A stretch of DNA of 64,000 bases from Bryobacter sp. (lineage in GTDB: Bacteria; Acidobacteriota; Terriglobia; Bryobacterales; Bryobacteraceae). Where the stretch lies: assembly GCA_022843625.1 (NCBI GenBank), contig JALHNH010000038.1, forward strand, positions 1-64,000. Direction: 5' to 3'. Below, piece after piece: positions 42,575-51,386 of the stretch. The position numbers and the translations under genes are program-made. Numbering within the stretch: the stretch's first letter is position 1; every line of letters starts with the position of its first letter. The notes below the pieces were generated by a model. That model did not search any database and had not been told where the DNA came from. It saw nothing but the letters and a program-made list of their open reading frames with translations.

Positions 42575-44726
42575 GCACAATTACGCCGAGCGGCGGAAGG
42601 GTGAGTGAGAATCGCTGCGGCAAAGAATGCGAAGCGAGAGGCTCAGTGTGAATCTTGCCTGCTGTCACGATTCCGCTGCCTCCATACACTTGGGAGTCCG
42701 TATTCAGGATTTCAGTCCACTGGCCGGCTGTTGGAGCTCCCAGGTGGTAGTTGTAGCGAATGACCGGGGTAAAGTTGCACACAAAAACCAGCAATTCTTT
42801 CTTCGCGATTGAATAGCGAACAAAAGCGATGATGGAGTTCTCGGTGTCATTGAAGTCGATCCAGGAGAAGCCGTCATAGTGGGAATCCACTTCATGCATC
42901 GGTGCTTCGGTGGATAGAAGATAATTGAGGTCTCGCACCAGGTTCTGGAGGCCTTTGTGGAGATCGAACTGGAGCAACTCCCAGCGCAAGGGCCTTTGTT
43001 CAGACCACTCTTCGTATTGTCCGATTTCCTGGCCCATGAAGAGCAGTTTCTTGCCTGGATGCCCGTACATGTAGCCGAGGAATGCACGAACGTTCGCGAA
43101 ACGTTGCCATTCATCGCCGGGCATTTTACCTATCAAACTGGACTTGCCATGAACAACCTCGTCATGGCTGATTGGGAGCAGATAGTTTTCGTTGAAGGAA
43201 TAGAAAAGACTGAAGGTAATGTTCTGGTGGTGGTAACGACGAAAGAAGGGGTCGAATTTGAAGTACCGGAACATGTCATGCATCCAGCCCATGTTCCACT
43301 TCAAGGTAAAGCCAAGGCCACCCAGGAAGACAGGGCGGGTAACACCAGGGAAGTCAGTAGACTCTTCCGCCGCAGTGAAAGCACCGGGCACAGAGTGACA
43401 AAGTTCATTGAATCGCTGCAGGAAGGCAATGGCCTCAAGGTTTTCCCGTCCGCCATACTGATTGCGGACCCACTCCTTGTTTTCGCGCGAGTAATCGAGA
43501 TAGAGCATGGAGGCAACGGCGTCTACCCTAAGGCCGTCGATGTGGAATTCTTTAAGCCAGAGCATGGCGCTGGACAGCAGGAAGCTCTTGATCTCATTAC
43601 GCCCGAAGTTGAAGATGAGCGTGCCCCAGTCGAGTTGTTCACCTTGTCGCGGATCTTCGTGCTCGTAAAGGCGTGTGCCGTCGAATAGAGCCAGGCCGTG
43701 AGCGTCTTTGGGGAAGTGTGCCGGTACCCAATCGAGGATTACGCCGATACCGGCCTGGTGGCAGGCGTCAATAAAAAACTTGAAGTCGTCAGGATTGCCG
43801 AATCGCGAGGTGGGAGCGAAGTAGCCGGTTACCTGATAGCCCCAGGAACCGGAGAATGGATGCTCCATCGTGGGCATCAGTTCGATGTGTGTGTAGCCGA
43901 GGTCTTTGACGTAGGACACGAGGCGATTTGCCAGTTCGCGATAGCTGAGGGGTTTGTTGTGAGCCCCATGAACCCAGCTCTCGAGGTGCACTTCGTAGAT
44001 CGACAAAGGTTCCTTGAGGATGTCCCCTTTGGCCCTGCGATCGAGCCAGGCTTGATCCTGCCATTCATAGCCAGGAGAGTTCCAAATTATGGAGGCGTTT
44101 CGGGGCGCGACTTCGGCGAAGGAAGCAAAAGGATCGGACTTCATCTGCTGGTACAGATTGAGCCGGGATCGAACAAAGTATTTGTAGACTTCGCCACCCT
44201 TGAGCCCCGGGACAAACAGTTCCCAGACCCCGCCTTCGCGCGGACACATGGGATGGCTATTCTTGTCCCAATGATTGAAGACGCCGCAGACCTGGACTGA
44301 TTCCGCATTGGGTGCCCAGACGGAAAAGCGAACTCCACGGATTCCTTCGATCTCAATGATATGGGCTCCAAAAGTCCGGAAGGCCTCGTAGTTAGTTCCC
44401 TCAAGGAATAGGTGAAGGTCGTAGCTGGATAGGAGAGTATGGAATCTGTAGGGGTCTTCGATTTCGAATTCGGTGGCCTGCCAGGTAAGGAGGCGAATCC
44501 GGTAGGCTTGGATGGAGCCTTTAAGAACGGCGCAGAAGAAACCGGCAGGATCTTCGCGCGTGAGCGGGTACGCATTAGCCCCGATCACAACGGACGCAGT
44601 TTGAGCGTGTGGCAGAAATGCACGGACTTCCCATTCACCGGTCTTGAACTGGTGAGGACCGAGAACCTTGAGAGGATCGCCATGGTAGCCGTTAACGATC
44701 GCGTGAATCTCGCCAGGGAGCATCAT
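42516..44726 (-). CDS. glgB: 1,4-alpha-glucan branching enzyme
   Basis: 736-aa GH13 enzyme that makes alpha-1,6 branches in glycogen. The N-terminal carbohydrate-binding part begins PLKVLGPHQF. Family motifs: GVILDWVPAHF, GLRVDAVASML with the nucleophile Asp, AAEESTDFPGVT with the acid Glu, and LLPISHDEVVHGK with the stabilising Asp. The start is ATG ending 44726 or 44723; the longer frame to 44786 would run into the divergent deaminase gene. Only 7 bp separate its start from that gene. The C-terminal ~20 residues overlap the epimerase. Confidence 0.95.
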   Translation of the reverse strand: MMLPGEIHAIVNGYHGDPLKVLGPHQFKTGEWEVRAFLPHAQTASVVIGANAYPLTREDPAGFFCAVLKGSIQAYRIRLLTWQATEFEIEDPYRFHTLLSSYDLHLFLEGTNYEAFRTFGAHIIEIEGIRGVRFSVWAPNAESVQVCGVFNHWDKNSHPMCPREGGVWELFVPGLKGGEVYKYFVRSRLNLYQQMKSDPFASFAEVAPRNASIIWNSPGYEWQDQAWLDRRAKGDILKEPLSIYEVHLESWVHGAHNKPLSYRELANRLVSYVKDLGYTHIELMPTMEHPFSGSWGYQVTGYFAPTSRFGNPDDFKFFIDACHQAGIGVILDWVPAHFPKDAHGLALFDGTRLYEHEDPRQGEQLDWGTLIFNFGRNEIKSFLLSSAMLWLKEFHIDGLRVDAVASMLYLDYSRENKEWVRNQYGGRENLEAIAFLQRFNELCHSVPGAFTAAEESTDFPGVTRPVFLGGLGFTLKWNMGWMHDMFRYFKFDPFFRRYHHQNITFSLFYSFNENYLLPISHDEVVHGKSSLIGKMPGDEWQRFANVRAFLGYMYGHPGKKLLFMGQEIGQYEEWSEQRPLRWELLQFDLHKGLQNLVRDLNYLLSTEAPMHEVDSHYDGFSWIDFNDTENSIIAFVRYSIAKKELLVFVCNFTPVIRYNYHLGAPTAGQWTEILNTDSQVYGGSGIVTAGKIHTEPLASHSLPQRFSLTLPPLGVIVLKPDSADTSQKFDEAPLRR

Positions 44727-44733
44727 AGGTATT

Positions 44734-45651
44734 ATGGCAAGTTCTAAGCGATATGCTGAATTGCATTTGCATCTAGAGGGTTGCATCGACGAGGAAATTC
44801 TGAGGGCGATTGCGCCGCAACTGGATTCCAGCCTGGTTTCAAGCCGTCTACAATTCGAAAGTTTTGCTGGATTTCTCGACAGCTTTAAATTTGCGGTGAT
44901 GCAATTGCGGGAGCCGGATCAGTTTCGAATGCTGGCCCGGAGTGCATTTGCCCGAGCTGCTTCGCAAGGAGTGGTTTATGCCGAAGTGATCCATTCTGCC
45001 GGAGTTTGTCTCAAGCGCGGATTGAACGCACAGGCGATTGCGGAAGCTCTGGTGGATGAAGGCAGGAAGGCACCGATTGAAATTCGGTGGATCTTTGACG
45101 CTGTGCGGCAATTCGGGGAAGAGCACATATACGAAACGGCACGGTTTACGGCGGGATTCTGCGGTGAAGATGTTGTGGGCTTTGGGGTTGGAGGCGATGA
45201 AGCCGGAAGCCCGGCCAGTGCTCTTGAGCGTGGATTCCGGTTGGCCAAAGAACAGGGGCTCAAGCTGACGCCGCATGCCGGCGAGACAAGTAACGCAGAG
45301 AACGTTTGGGAGGTGTTGAGGCTTGGGGCGGAACGGATTGGCCACGGCATCCGGGCAGTCGACGATCCGAGGCTTATTGCTGAACTCGCGAAGCGCCAGA
45401 TTCCGCTGGAGGTTTCGTTGACTTCGAATGTAATGACAGGGGCCGTGGCTTCTTATGAGACGCATCCAGTGCGGATACTGCATGATGCAGGAGTGCCCAT
45501 CATTCTGAATACAGATGATCCCGGATTTTTTCGCACTACTATGGACCGGGAATTTGCCCATGCGCAAGAGCTAGGGTTTAACGATGGGGAACTGGAACAG
45601 ATCCGGCTTAACGGATTTCGTTTTGCTTTTTGCCCGACACCGCCAGCTTGA
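44734..45651 (+). CDS. Adenosine deaminase-family enzyme
   Basis: 305-aa zinc hydrolase. Metal ligands and active site: HxH in AELHLHLEGC, His and Glu in LTPHAGETSNA, HG in GERIGHGIRAV-like segment, and Asp-Asp in ILNTDDPGFF. The ATG at 44734 is only 7 residues before the AELHLHLEG strand, as in the family. Could deaminate adenosine, adenine or 6-aminodeoxyfutalosine; subgroup not resolved. Overlaps the convergent matrixin-like gene by 44 bp at the 3' end. Confidence 0.88.
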   Translation: MASSKRYAELHLHLEGCIDEEILRAIAPQLDSSLVSSRLQFESFAGFLDSFKFAVMQLREPDQFRMLARSAFARAASQGVVYAEVIHSAGVCLKRGLNAQAIAEALVDEGRKAPIEIRWIFDAVRQFGEEHIYETARFTAGFCGEDVVGFGVGGDEAGSPASALERGFRLAKEQGLKLTPHAGETSNAENVWEVLRLGAERIGHGIRAVDDPRLIAELAKRQIPLEVSLTSNVMTGAVASYETHPVRILHDAGVPIILNTDDPGFFRTTMDREFAHAQELGFNDGELEQIRLNGFRFAFCPTPPA

Positions 45652-46189
45652 TCTGACGGATATCGCCTGGCGAGAGTGCCGAGACTTTTCTGATGTCCTC
45701 AAAGCTGCTGAGTCTGGATCTGAAGCGCTGGAAGTAGGCGACGAAATCACCGCCGAATTCGAAGGAGTACATGATGTCGGAATAGTCGCGGGTGTGGACA
45801 GGACCGAGAGCGTGGCCTGCTTCATGGACGCAGGTGAGATAAAGAATTACATCCCCATAGAGGGGGTCTTTTGCTACTGCCGCCGCCATTTCGGCTCCCA
45901 GGCTCTCGATCGACGGGTTGATCGTGATTTCAGAAATCAGTTTGCCCTGCCGTTGCACGGGCATGCTCTGACCATAAAGGCCTCTTCTTCGCGGGTTGAC
46001 CCAACGGAAAATTATATCGGCCTTGTCTGGCTGGTCTACTCGTTCTGCTCGAAGACTGCCTTCAGAACCTTTCGCCCAGGATTCCATGGCCCACTGGGCA
46101 AGATCAGCCTTCTCGTGACCGCCAGACCAATACCGGACGGTCGTCTGGGCCTCAAGACAAATGGCGGCTAGCAGCAGAAGCATTTTCAT
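45608..46189 (-). CDS. Exported matrixin-like zinc metalloprotease
   Basis: 193-aa small metzincin. A short signal peptide (MKMLLLLAAICLEA) precedes the protease domain. The extended zinc motif is H122-E-A-G-H126-A-L-G-P-V-H132, with the Met-turn in SDIMYS (Met140). The length is near that of a bare catalytic domain, so there is no large propeptide. Its ATG overlaps the cysE stop (ATGA), an unusual operon partner. Confidence 0.88.
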   Translation of the reverse strand: MKMLLLLAAICLEAQTTVRYWSGGHEKADLAQWAMESWAKGSEGSLRAERVDQPDKADIIFRWVNPRRRGLYGQSMPVQRQGKLISEITINPSIESLGAEMAAAVAKDPLYGDVILYLTCVHEAGHALGPVHTRDYSDIMYSFEFGGDFVAYFQRFRSRLSSFEDIRKVSALSPGDIRQIKLAVSGKKQNEIR

Positions 46190-46833
46190 GGCTTGGTTCT
46201 TTCCTCGAGAAGTGCGCGCATTGCGGCTTCCAGCAGATCGACGCGCTCCTGCATATTTTCGAGATCCTGGCCCTGAGGGTCGGGAAGGAGGCCGTGCTGG
46301 AGGTCGTCAGCGATCTGGCCGCGAGTTCTGACGATACGGCCGGGGATGCCAACGACGGTGGAATCATCGGGAACCGAATGAACCACTACACTGCCTGCGC
46401 CTACTTTTACGTTGTTGCCGAGAGTGATGTTGCCAAGGACTTTTGCTCCCGTGCCTACAACAACGTGGTTACCGATAGTAGGATGACGCTTGCCCCGTTC
46501 CTTGCCTGTCCCGCCAAGGGTGACTCCCTGGTAAAGAATGACATCGTCTCCGATGATCGCCGTCTCGCCGACTACAACTCCCATTCCGTGATCGATAAAG
46601 AAGCGGCGACCAATAGTTGCCCCTGGATGGATTTCAATTCCTGTAAGCATTCTTGCAATCTGGGAAACGATTCGGGCCAGAAGTCTCAGGCCGAGCTTAT
46701 AGAGAAAATGTGACAGACGATGCAGAAGAATGGCGTGCAGGCCGGGGTAGCAGATCAGCACCTCAAGTGTGCTGGTTGCCGCCGGGTCTTCCCGGAAGAT
46801 GGTGTCAATCTGTTCCTGAATGGAGCGCCACAT
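46186..46833 (-). CDS. cysE: Serine O-acetyltransferase
   Basis: 215-aa left-handed beta-helix acetyltransferase that makes O-acetylserine for cysteine synthesis. Motifs: IEIHPGATIGRRFFIDHGMGVVVGET (active-site His), GVTLGGTGKERGKRHPTIG, and VKVGAGSVVVHSVPDDSTVVGIPGRIV. The short N-terminus is typical of the EpsC/plant-like type. No cysK is adjacent; the stop overlaps a metalloprotease gene. Confidence 0.93.
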   Translation of the reverse strand: MWRSIQEQIDTIFREDPAATSTLEVLICYPGLHAILLHRLSHFLYKLGLRLLARIVSQIARMLTGIEIHPGATIGRRFFIDHGMGVVVGETAIIGDDVILYQGVTLGGTGKERGKRHPTIGNHVVVGTGAKVLGNITLGNNVKVGAGSVVVHSVPDDSTVVGIPGRIVRTRGQIADDLQHGLLPDPQGQDLENMQERVDLLEAAMRALLEERTKP

Positions 46834-46911
46834 ATTAGCTTCGATGCTTCTTAATCATTATGCGTTGAAGATTCACGTTGCAGAGTGATCTGTTTTTGGT
46901 ATTCTGGGCAT

Positions 46912-47268
46912 ATGCCGGAAGGGTACCTGCCGATTCTTTTCCTTCTGGTTATTGCAATCGCGTTTCCCGTCATCGCGTTGATTGTCGCCCGCCTCCTTCG
47001 TCCTTCCATTCCCAACCAGGCCAAGTTTGAGGCCTATGAATGTGGGATCGAAGCTGAGGGCAGTTCCCGCGGCCGCTTTACAGTTCGCTTTTACATCGTC
47101 GCGATACTCTTCGTGATCTTTGATGTGGAAACGATCTTCTTATTCCCCTGGGCCGTCCGTTACAAACAACTGGGCTGGTTTGGGGTAGCGGAGGTGACGT
47201 TATTTCTCACTATACTTATTGCCGGTTACATATGGGCTCGCAAGAAGGGCGCACTCAACTGGGTGTGA
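46912..47268 (+). CDS. nuoA: NADH-quinone oxidoreductase subunit A, isolated from other nuo genes
   Basis: 118-aa membrane subunit of complex I with three helices. The family segment FEAYECGIEAEGSSRGRFTVRFYIVAILFVIFDVET carries the conserved Cys and acidic residues of the quinone-side loop. The ATG at 46912 gives normal length. No nuoB or other complex I gene follows: the next gene is a secreted TIGR03437 protein whose GTG start overlaps the nuoA stop as GTGA. Confidence 0.93.
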   Translation: MPEGYLPILFLLVIAIAFPVIALIVARLLRPSIPNQAKFEAYECGIEAEGSSRGRFTVRFYIVAILFVIFDVETIFLFPWAVRYKQLGWFGVAEVTLFLTILIAGYIWARKKGALNWV

Positions 47269-49043
47269 CTTCGACCGGCTTTGAACGAGCTCGCAAACAA
47301 CTCAACAGATTCCTGCTTGGCCTTGCACTGCTGCCCCTTCTGGGCGCACAGTCCGCTTATGCCCAGGCAAAACTTCGACTCACAGAGACAGCTTTAGGTC
47401 CTATTTCGGTTGCGACCGGATCGAATGGTCAGACCCAGACGATTGAAGCATTCAACGCAGGTACAGGAGCATTGGCGCTATCGTTTTCTTCCAATGCCAC
47501 TTGGCTTTCGGCTAATGCAGGGCCGCTGAGGCCTTGCCAGATAGCAGTTCAGCAGAATACGTGTCTGCCGGTCAACATTGTCCTCAGCACAGCGACGCTG
47601 ACGCGCGGATCGTATACGGGGGCGATCACTGTTCGTGACCCGAATGCGATCGATGCCCCGCAGGTGATCAGTGTAACGGTGCAAGTTGGCGGTGGCGTGC
47701 CGGATAGCATCTTCCTTTACACTCCTCCAAACGGTGGGAGCGACAGCGTGCGATTTTCTACCAACAGCGTGTTGAATACCAATATTGGTACTCAGGCCGG
47801 TGGGAACTGGTTGACTGTGGCCTACGAAGGCCAGGGTAGTTTCCGGTTTGTTCAGCCATACCGCGTGTCTGGCCAACATTTACCTGGCATGGCCGAAGGT
47901 ACCTATAACGGAACCATTCAGGTTGGTGGATCGGCTTTTGCCGGCGACAACAAAACGGTTCAGACCCGTCTTGTCGTCACCTCTCAGCCTATTGCCTTCG
48001 CCGGGCCTACCAGTATTAGCGTAAAGCTTCTTCAAAACAGTCCGGCGACAGTGGTAAACGTTGGTGTGGGGAATCGTGGAAGGGGCACATTGAGCCTGGC
48101 TTCTGTTGCCTCGACACTGACGAACGGTAGTGGCTGGCTTAGCGCTGCCTTGTCTACCTCCTTTACCGGTGCGGCCGTGACCCTGACGCCGGGTTCACTG
48201 GGAGTTGGAACCTACCGGGGCAGCATCGGGATCTCTACGAATGCGATCAATGGGCCTGTACTCTCGGTACCTGTGGAAATGGAAATCGTTGCGAGTACGG
48301 CGCCGACTATTTCGTATGGTGGTGTGCTGAATAACGCGACGTTTGCCGCCGGAGATTCCCTTGGAGTTGGTGCGATCGCTGCTTTGTTTGGTGAGTTTCT
48401 GACAGACCAAAACTACTTTGCCGCAGGGGCTCCTTTGCCGACCACTCTTGGTGGTGTCCGTGTTCTTGTGAACGGGCGAGCCGCTCCCCTTTATTTTGCT
48501 TCGCCAGGCCAAATCAACTTCCAGTTGCCGTTTGAGACGGTGGGTGGCGATGCCGTGGTGCAGGTGGAGCGAAACGGTGTTGCCGGAAATCGAACTAGCG
48601 TAAACGTGGCTGCTCAGGCAGGCCGCATTCTGGTTTGGCCCGGCCTTCGGTACGGGATCATCGTCAACGCCGATGGAACTTTGCCCTTGCCGGCCAGTAT
48701 AAAGCTGGGAACCTATGTTTCAAAACCGGTTCGTGCTGGCGAAACACTGGTGATCTATGCGATCGGTTTTGGGCGGACGAATCCTCCGGTGGAGTCTGGG
48801 GCGGCCTCTCCATCAAGCCCACTGGCACAGCTGTCGAATGTCGTAGTTCGATTCGGGGTGCCGGGACTCTTCGATAGTTCTATCGCTCAACAGGCTTCTT
48901 TCGCTGGTTTGACTCCCACTTTCGTGGGGCTCTACCAAATCAACGTGCAAGTGCCCGAAGGTATTCCTGCGCAGGAAGACCTGGATCTCTCGATCGAGTA
49001 CAATAATCAACCCTCCAACCGTGTGAAGATCGCAACGCAGTAG
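47265..49043 (+). CDS. Secreted protein with Solibacter-type C-terminal domain (TIGR03437)
   Basis: 592-aa exported protein. The signal peptide is in RFLLGLALLPLLGAQSAYAQ. The N-terminal 250 residues contain Ig/BACON-like strand repeats (SSNATWLSANAG, YTGAITVRDPNA, GTYNGTIQVGGSAF). The last ~220 residues from PTISYGGVLNNATFAAG through GQINFQLPFETVGGDAVVQV to FGRTNPPVESG are the acidobacterial domain known as TIGR03437. Function unknown; probably a surface or adhesion module. GTG at 47265 overlaps the nuoA stop and is preferred; an upstream ATG at 47232 is possible. A long perfect hairpin terminator follows. Confidence 0.85.
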   Translation: MTSTGFERARKQLNRFLLGLALLPLLGAQSAYAQAKLRLTETALGPISVATGSNGQTQTIEAFNAGTGALALSFSSNATWLSANAGPLRPCQIAVQQNTCLPVNIVLSTATLTRGSYTGAITVRDPNAIDAPQVISVTVQVGGGVPDSIFLYTPPNGGSDSVRFSTNSVLNTNIGTQAGGNWLTVAYEGQGSFRFVQPYRVSGQHLPGMAEGTYNGTIQVGGSAFAGDNKTVQTRLVVTSQPIAFAGPTSISVKLLQNSPATVVNVGVGNRGRGTLSLASVASTLTNGSGWLSAALSTSFTGAAVTLTPGSLGVGTYRGSIGISTNAINGPVLSVPVEMEIVASTAPTISYGGVLNNATFAAGDSLGVGAIAALFGEFLTDQNYFAAGAPLPTTLGGVRVLVNGRAAPLYFASPGQINFQLPFETVGGDAVVQVERNGVAGNRTSVNVAAQAGRILVWPGLRYGIIVNADGTLPLPASIKLGTYVSKPVRAGETLVIYAIGFGRTNPPVESGAASPSSPLAQLSNVVVRFGVPGLFDSSIAQQASFAGLTPTFVGLYQINVQVPEGIPAQEDLDLSIEYNNQPSNRVKIATQ

Positions 49044-49070
49044 TAGAAGAGCCGATCCGTTGAAGTGGAA

Positions 49071-49109
49071 AGCTCGCGCCTGACCCGGTCAGGCGCGAGC
49101 TTTCTTTTT
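49071..49109 (+). terminator. Strong hairpin terminator after the TIGR03437 gene
   Basis: A 13-15-bp perfect stem (49071-49085 with 49087-49101, GC-rich) with a tiny loop region is followed by TTCTTTTT. Its T-tract contains the in-frame TTG at 49108, which argues that the AlaX-like gene really starts at TTG 49126. Confidence 0.9.
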
Positions 49110-49125
49110 GGGGTACATTAACGAT

Positions 49126-50250
49126 TTGACTGAACGACTTTATTATCACGACTCCTACCTTTTGAACTTCGACGCAACTGTGACCTCGCGTTCGGCAGAT
49201 GGTCTTCGAATCGAACTGGACCGTACAGCCTTTTACCCCAGTTCCGGAGGACAACCTTTTGATACCGGTACCCTTTCCGGGATCGATGTTGTTGACGTCC
49301 TCGATGAAGACGATCGCATAACGCATGTACTGGGATCTCCGCTTGCGCCAGACCTTCAGGCGGTTGCGGGTTCGGTTGACGCGGCCATGCGACTGGATCA
49401 TATGCGGCAACATACGGGGCAACATGCCCTGAGTGCCGTCCTGGAAGAGGAGTTTGGACTCAAGACCGTGAGCTTTCACATGGGGGCAGACTATTCCACG
49501 ATCGATGTGGAGCCGCTGGGCGCAAGCGCGGCTAAACTGCTGGAGATCGAAAGGAAGGTGAATGAACGGCTTCTTCAGAACTCTCCTGTATCGGTGGCAT
49601 TTGAGCACTCCAGCACTGTTGTGGGCCTGCGGAAAGCTCCAGACAGGGAAGGGCTGCTGCGAGTGGTGACAATCGCAGGCCTGGATCGAAGTGCCTGCGG
49701 GGGGACGCACGTCGCTCGTACGGGTGAGGTTGGGATGATTCTGCTCGGAAAAACAGAGAAGGTACGCCAGTCGCTGCGGTTGGAATTCTTCTGTGGCGGC
49801 CGACTGTTACGGGAACTACACCGGAGGTTCAACGAGGCAGAGTCGCAAACCGCCGGTTTGAAAGAAAGACTGGCTGAGTCTGACAAGGCTCGCAAGCGTT
49901 TTTCGGCAGAACTTGCGGAAATTGCGGGTCAGCAACGATACGCTCAAAGTCCTCCTGATGCACAAGGGCGGCGCACATGGATTGAGGAAATGGAAGTTGT
50001 GGATGAGGACACCAGAATGCAGGCTAATGCGTTCTTGAACAATGAAAAAGCATTGGTGATCCTGACCGGTAGAAAGGGCGCAACCGTGATGTTTGGAGCG
50101 CACCCGAGTCTGGGGCTGGATTGCGGAAAAGTCTTCAAGGCTCTGGTGGCCGAGCTGGGCGGTAAGGGCGGCGGGTCGCCAAAGCAGGCACAGGGAAGCT
50201 TGCCTGATCTTGAGAGTTTGCGTCTTTTCGCAGAGAAGCTTAAAGCCTAG
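49126..50250 (+). CDS. Alanyl-tRNA editing (AlaX-like) protein with DHHA1 domain
   Basis: 374-aa free-standing relative of the AlaRS editing domain that removes Ser or Gly from mischarged tRNA-Ala. The zinc ligands are H96 and H100 (RQHTGQH) and C191/H195 (CGGTH). FYPSSGGQPFDTG is the family N-terminal signature. The C-terminal ~120 residues, after a coiled coil at about 230-265, form a DHHA1-like domain with GGKGGGSPKQAQG. The TTG at 49126 (reading LTERLYYHDSY) is preferred. Stop shared with the convergent transporter (CTAG). Confidence 0.9.
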   Translation: MTERLYYHDSYLLNFDATVTSRSADGLRIELDRTAFYPSSGGQPFDTGTLSGIDVVDVLDEDDRITHVLGSPLAPDLQAVAGSVDAAMRLDHMRQHTGQHALSAVLEEEFGLKTVSFHMGADYSTIDVEPLGASAAKLLEIERKVNERLLQNSPVSVAFEHSSTVVGLRKAPDREGLLRVVTIAGLDRSACGGTHVARTGEVGMILLGKTEKVRQSLRLEFFCGGRLLRELHRRFNEAESQTAGLKERLAESDKARKRFSAELAEIAGQQRYAQSPPDAQGRRTWIEEMEVVDEDTRMQANAFLNNEKALVILTGRKGATVMFGAHPSLGLDCGKVFKALVAELGGKGGGSPKQAQGSLPDLESLRLFAEKLKA

Positions 50251-51335
50251 TTGAGTGGTGCAATAGCTACCAACGCCAAGCCAGCCAGGAAGAGGAGACT
50301 CATGAGTACCAGAAGGCGGCTGACCGCACTGCTTGCTCCAGCGAATTCTTTCCATACAAGCAGACCCCAGAGCAGGCTCACCAAAGTTGCTCCCTGACCG
50401 AAGGCGTAGCTGACTGCGGGACCAACCTTCGCCGGCCCCTGTGCTGCTGCTGCTGAGAAGTTTGCACATGCGCCCACCATCCAGATAACGCCGCCTAGCA
50501 AGCCGAGGCCGTGTTGGCCGAAGCTACCGGTGAAGTATGCAAAGAATGAAATCGGCAAGCCCTTGACCGGGAGGTTCATGAAGTAGAGGTTGTAGATGAA
50601 AGTGCTTAGCAAGATGCCAAACGAAAAAAGAAGAGTAACGGCAAAAGGATTGCTAATGCCAAGTTCGCCTTCCGTGCTCATACCCATCACTGGATAAAAA
50701 GAACCCATGAGAAGACCTGCCGCAAGAGCTAACCAGACTCCACGATAAATACCAGGCTCTGCAGGCTCGTCGCTTTTCTTCTTTTTTGCTGGAATTTGCT
50801 GCTCGGCAGGAAGTTCTGCGGCCAGTGCGGCAGCGGCAACTTTAGCAGCTTTGCGGCGAATGGTCTCCATCATCCCGTGAGCGACAGCGCTCAAAATAAC
50901 CGCAACCAGAACCAGAAGGCAACCGCCAAAGAGCATGTAGGCGTTGCCCACCTGTTGCATGGCGTAGCTCCATATAACGCCGACAATCAAGGCTAGCCCG
51001 ATCCCGACAGGAAAGGCTACGCTCATGCCAGCCAACTCGATGGCAGCCACCAACAGCATGTTTGCGAGGTTGAAAATGCAACCGGCAGCAAATGCCAAAA
51101 TAATCTGGCGTTTTCCTACAAGCAGAAATGTGTCATTGACAGACAGATCCGTACCCATGGAACCGACTGTAAAAGCCGCTACCAGAGCCGTGAGTACAGT
51201 GCCAAGTGAGAAGTCGAAATAAAAGAGTTCGAATCTCCAGCCACTCTTCTTGAGAGTGTTTGCCCATGACCCCCAACACAACATTGAAAGAATAAGCAGG
51301 GCCATGGTTAAGGCGTAGGTAGTAGGTAGCAGCAT
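50247..51335 (-). CDS. DMT-superfamily transporter (GRP/ureide-permease-like)
   Basis: 362-aa membrane protein with about ten helices in two halves separated by a charged cytoplasmic loop (AEQQIPAKKKKSDEPAEPG at about 180-200). Motifs LSMLCWGSWANTLKK near the start and GQHGLGLLGGVIWMVGACANF in the second half resemble bacterial glucose/ribose uptake and plant ureide permease relatives. Substrate unknown, probably a sugar or nitrogen-rich solute. Confidence 0.8.
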   Translation of the reverse strand: MLLPTTYALTMALLILSMLCWGSWANTLKKSGWRFELFYFDFSLGTVLTALVAAFTVGSMGTDLSVNDTFLLVGKRQIILAFAAGCIFNLANMLLVAAIELAGMSVAFPVGIGLALIVGVIWSYAMQQVGNAYMLFGGCLLVLVAVILSAVAHGMMETIRRKAAKVAAAALAAELPAEQQIPAKKKKSDEPAEPGIYRGVWLALAAGLLMGSFYPVMGMSTEGELGISNPFAVTLLFSFGILLSTFIYNLYFMNLPVKGLPISFFAYFTGSFGQHGLGLLGGVIWMVGACANFSAAAAQGPAKVGPAVSYAFGQGATLVSLLWGLLVWKEFAGASSAVSRLLVLMSLLFLAGLALVAIAPLN

Positions 51336-51386
51336 ATAGTTTACGGGTGAGCCAAAATTCTAAAGCTAACACACTGAGAGCAGGTC

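Noticed and set aside
44727..44786. Extended glgB N-terminus starting at 44786
   Set aside because: Adds 20 residues before the conserved start and overlaps the deaminase coding region; ATG at 44726 or 44723 fits the family.
49108..49125. TTG at 49108 as start of the AlaX-like gene
   Set aside because: It sits in the T-tract of the preceding terminator; the later TTG at 49126 gives the usual family N-terminus.
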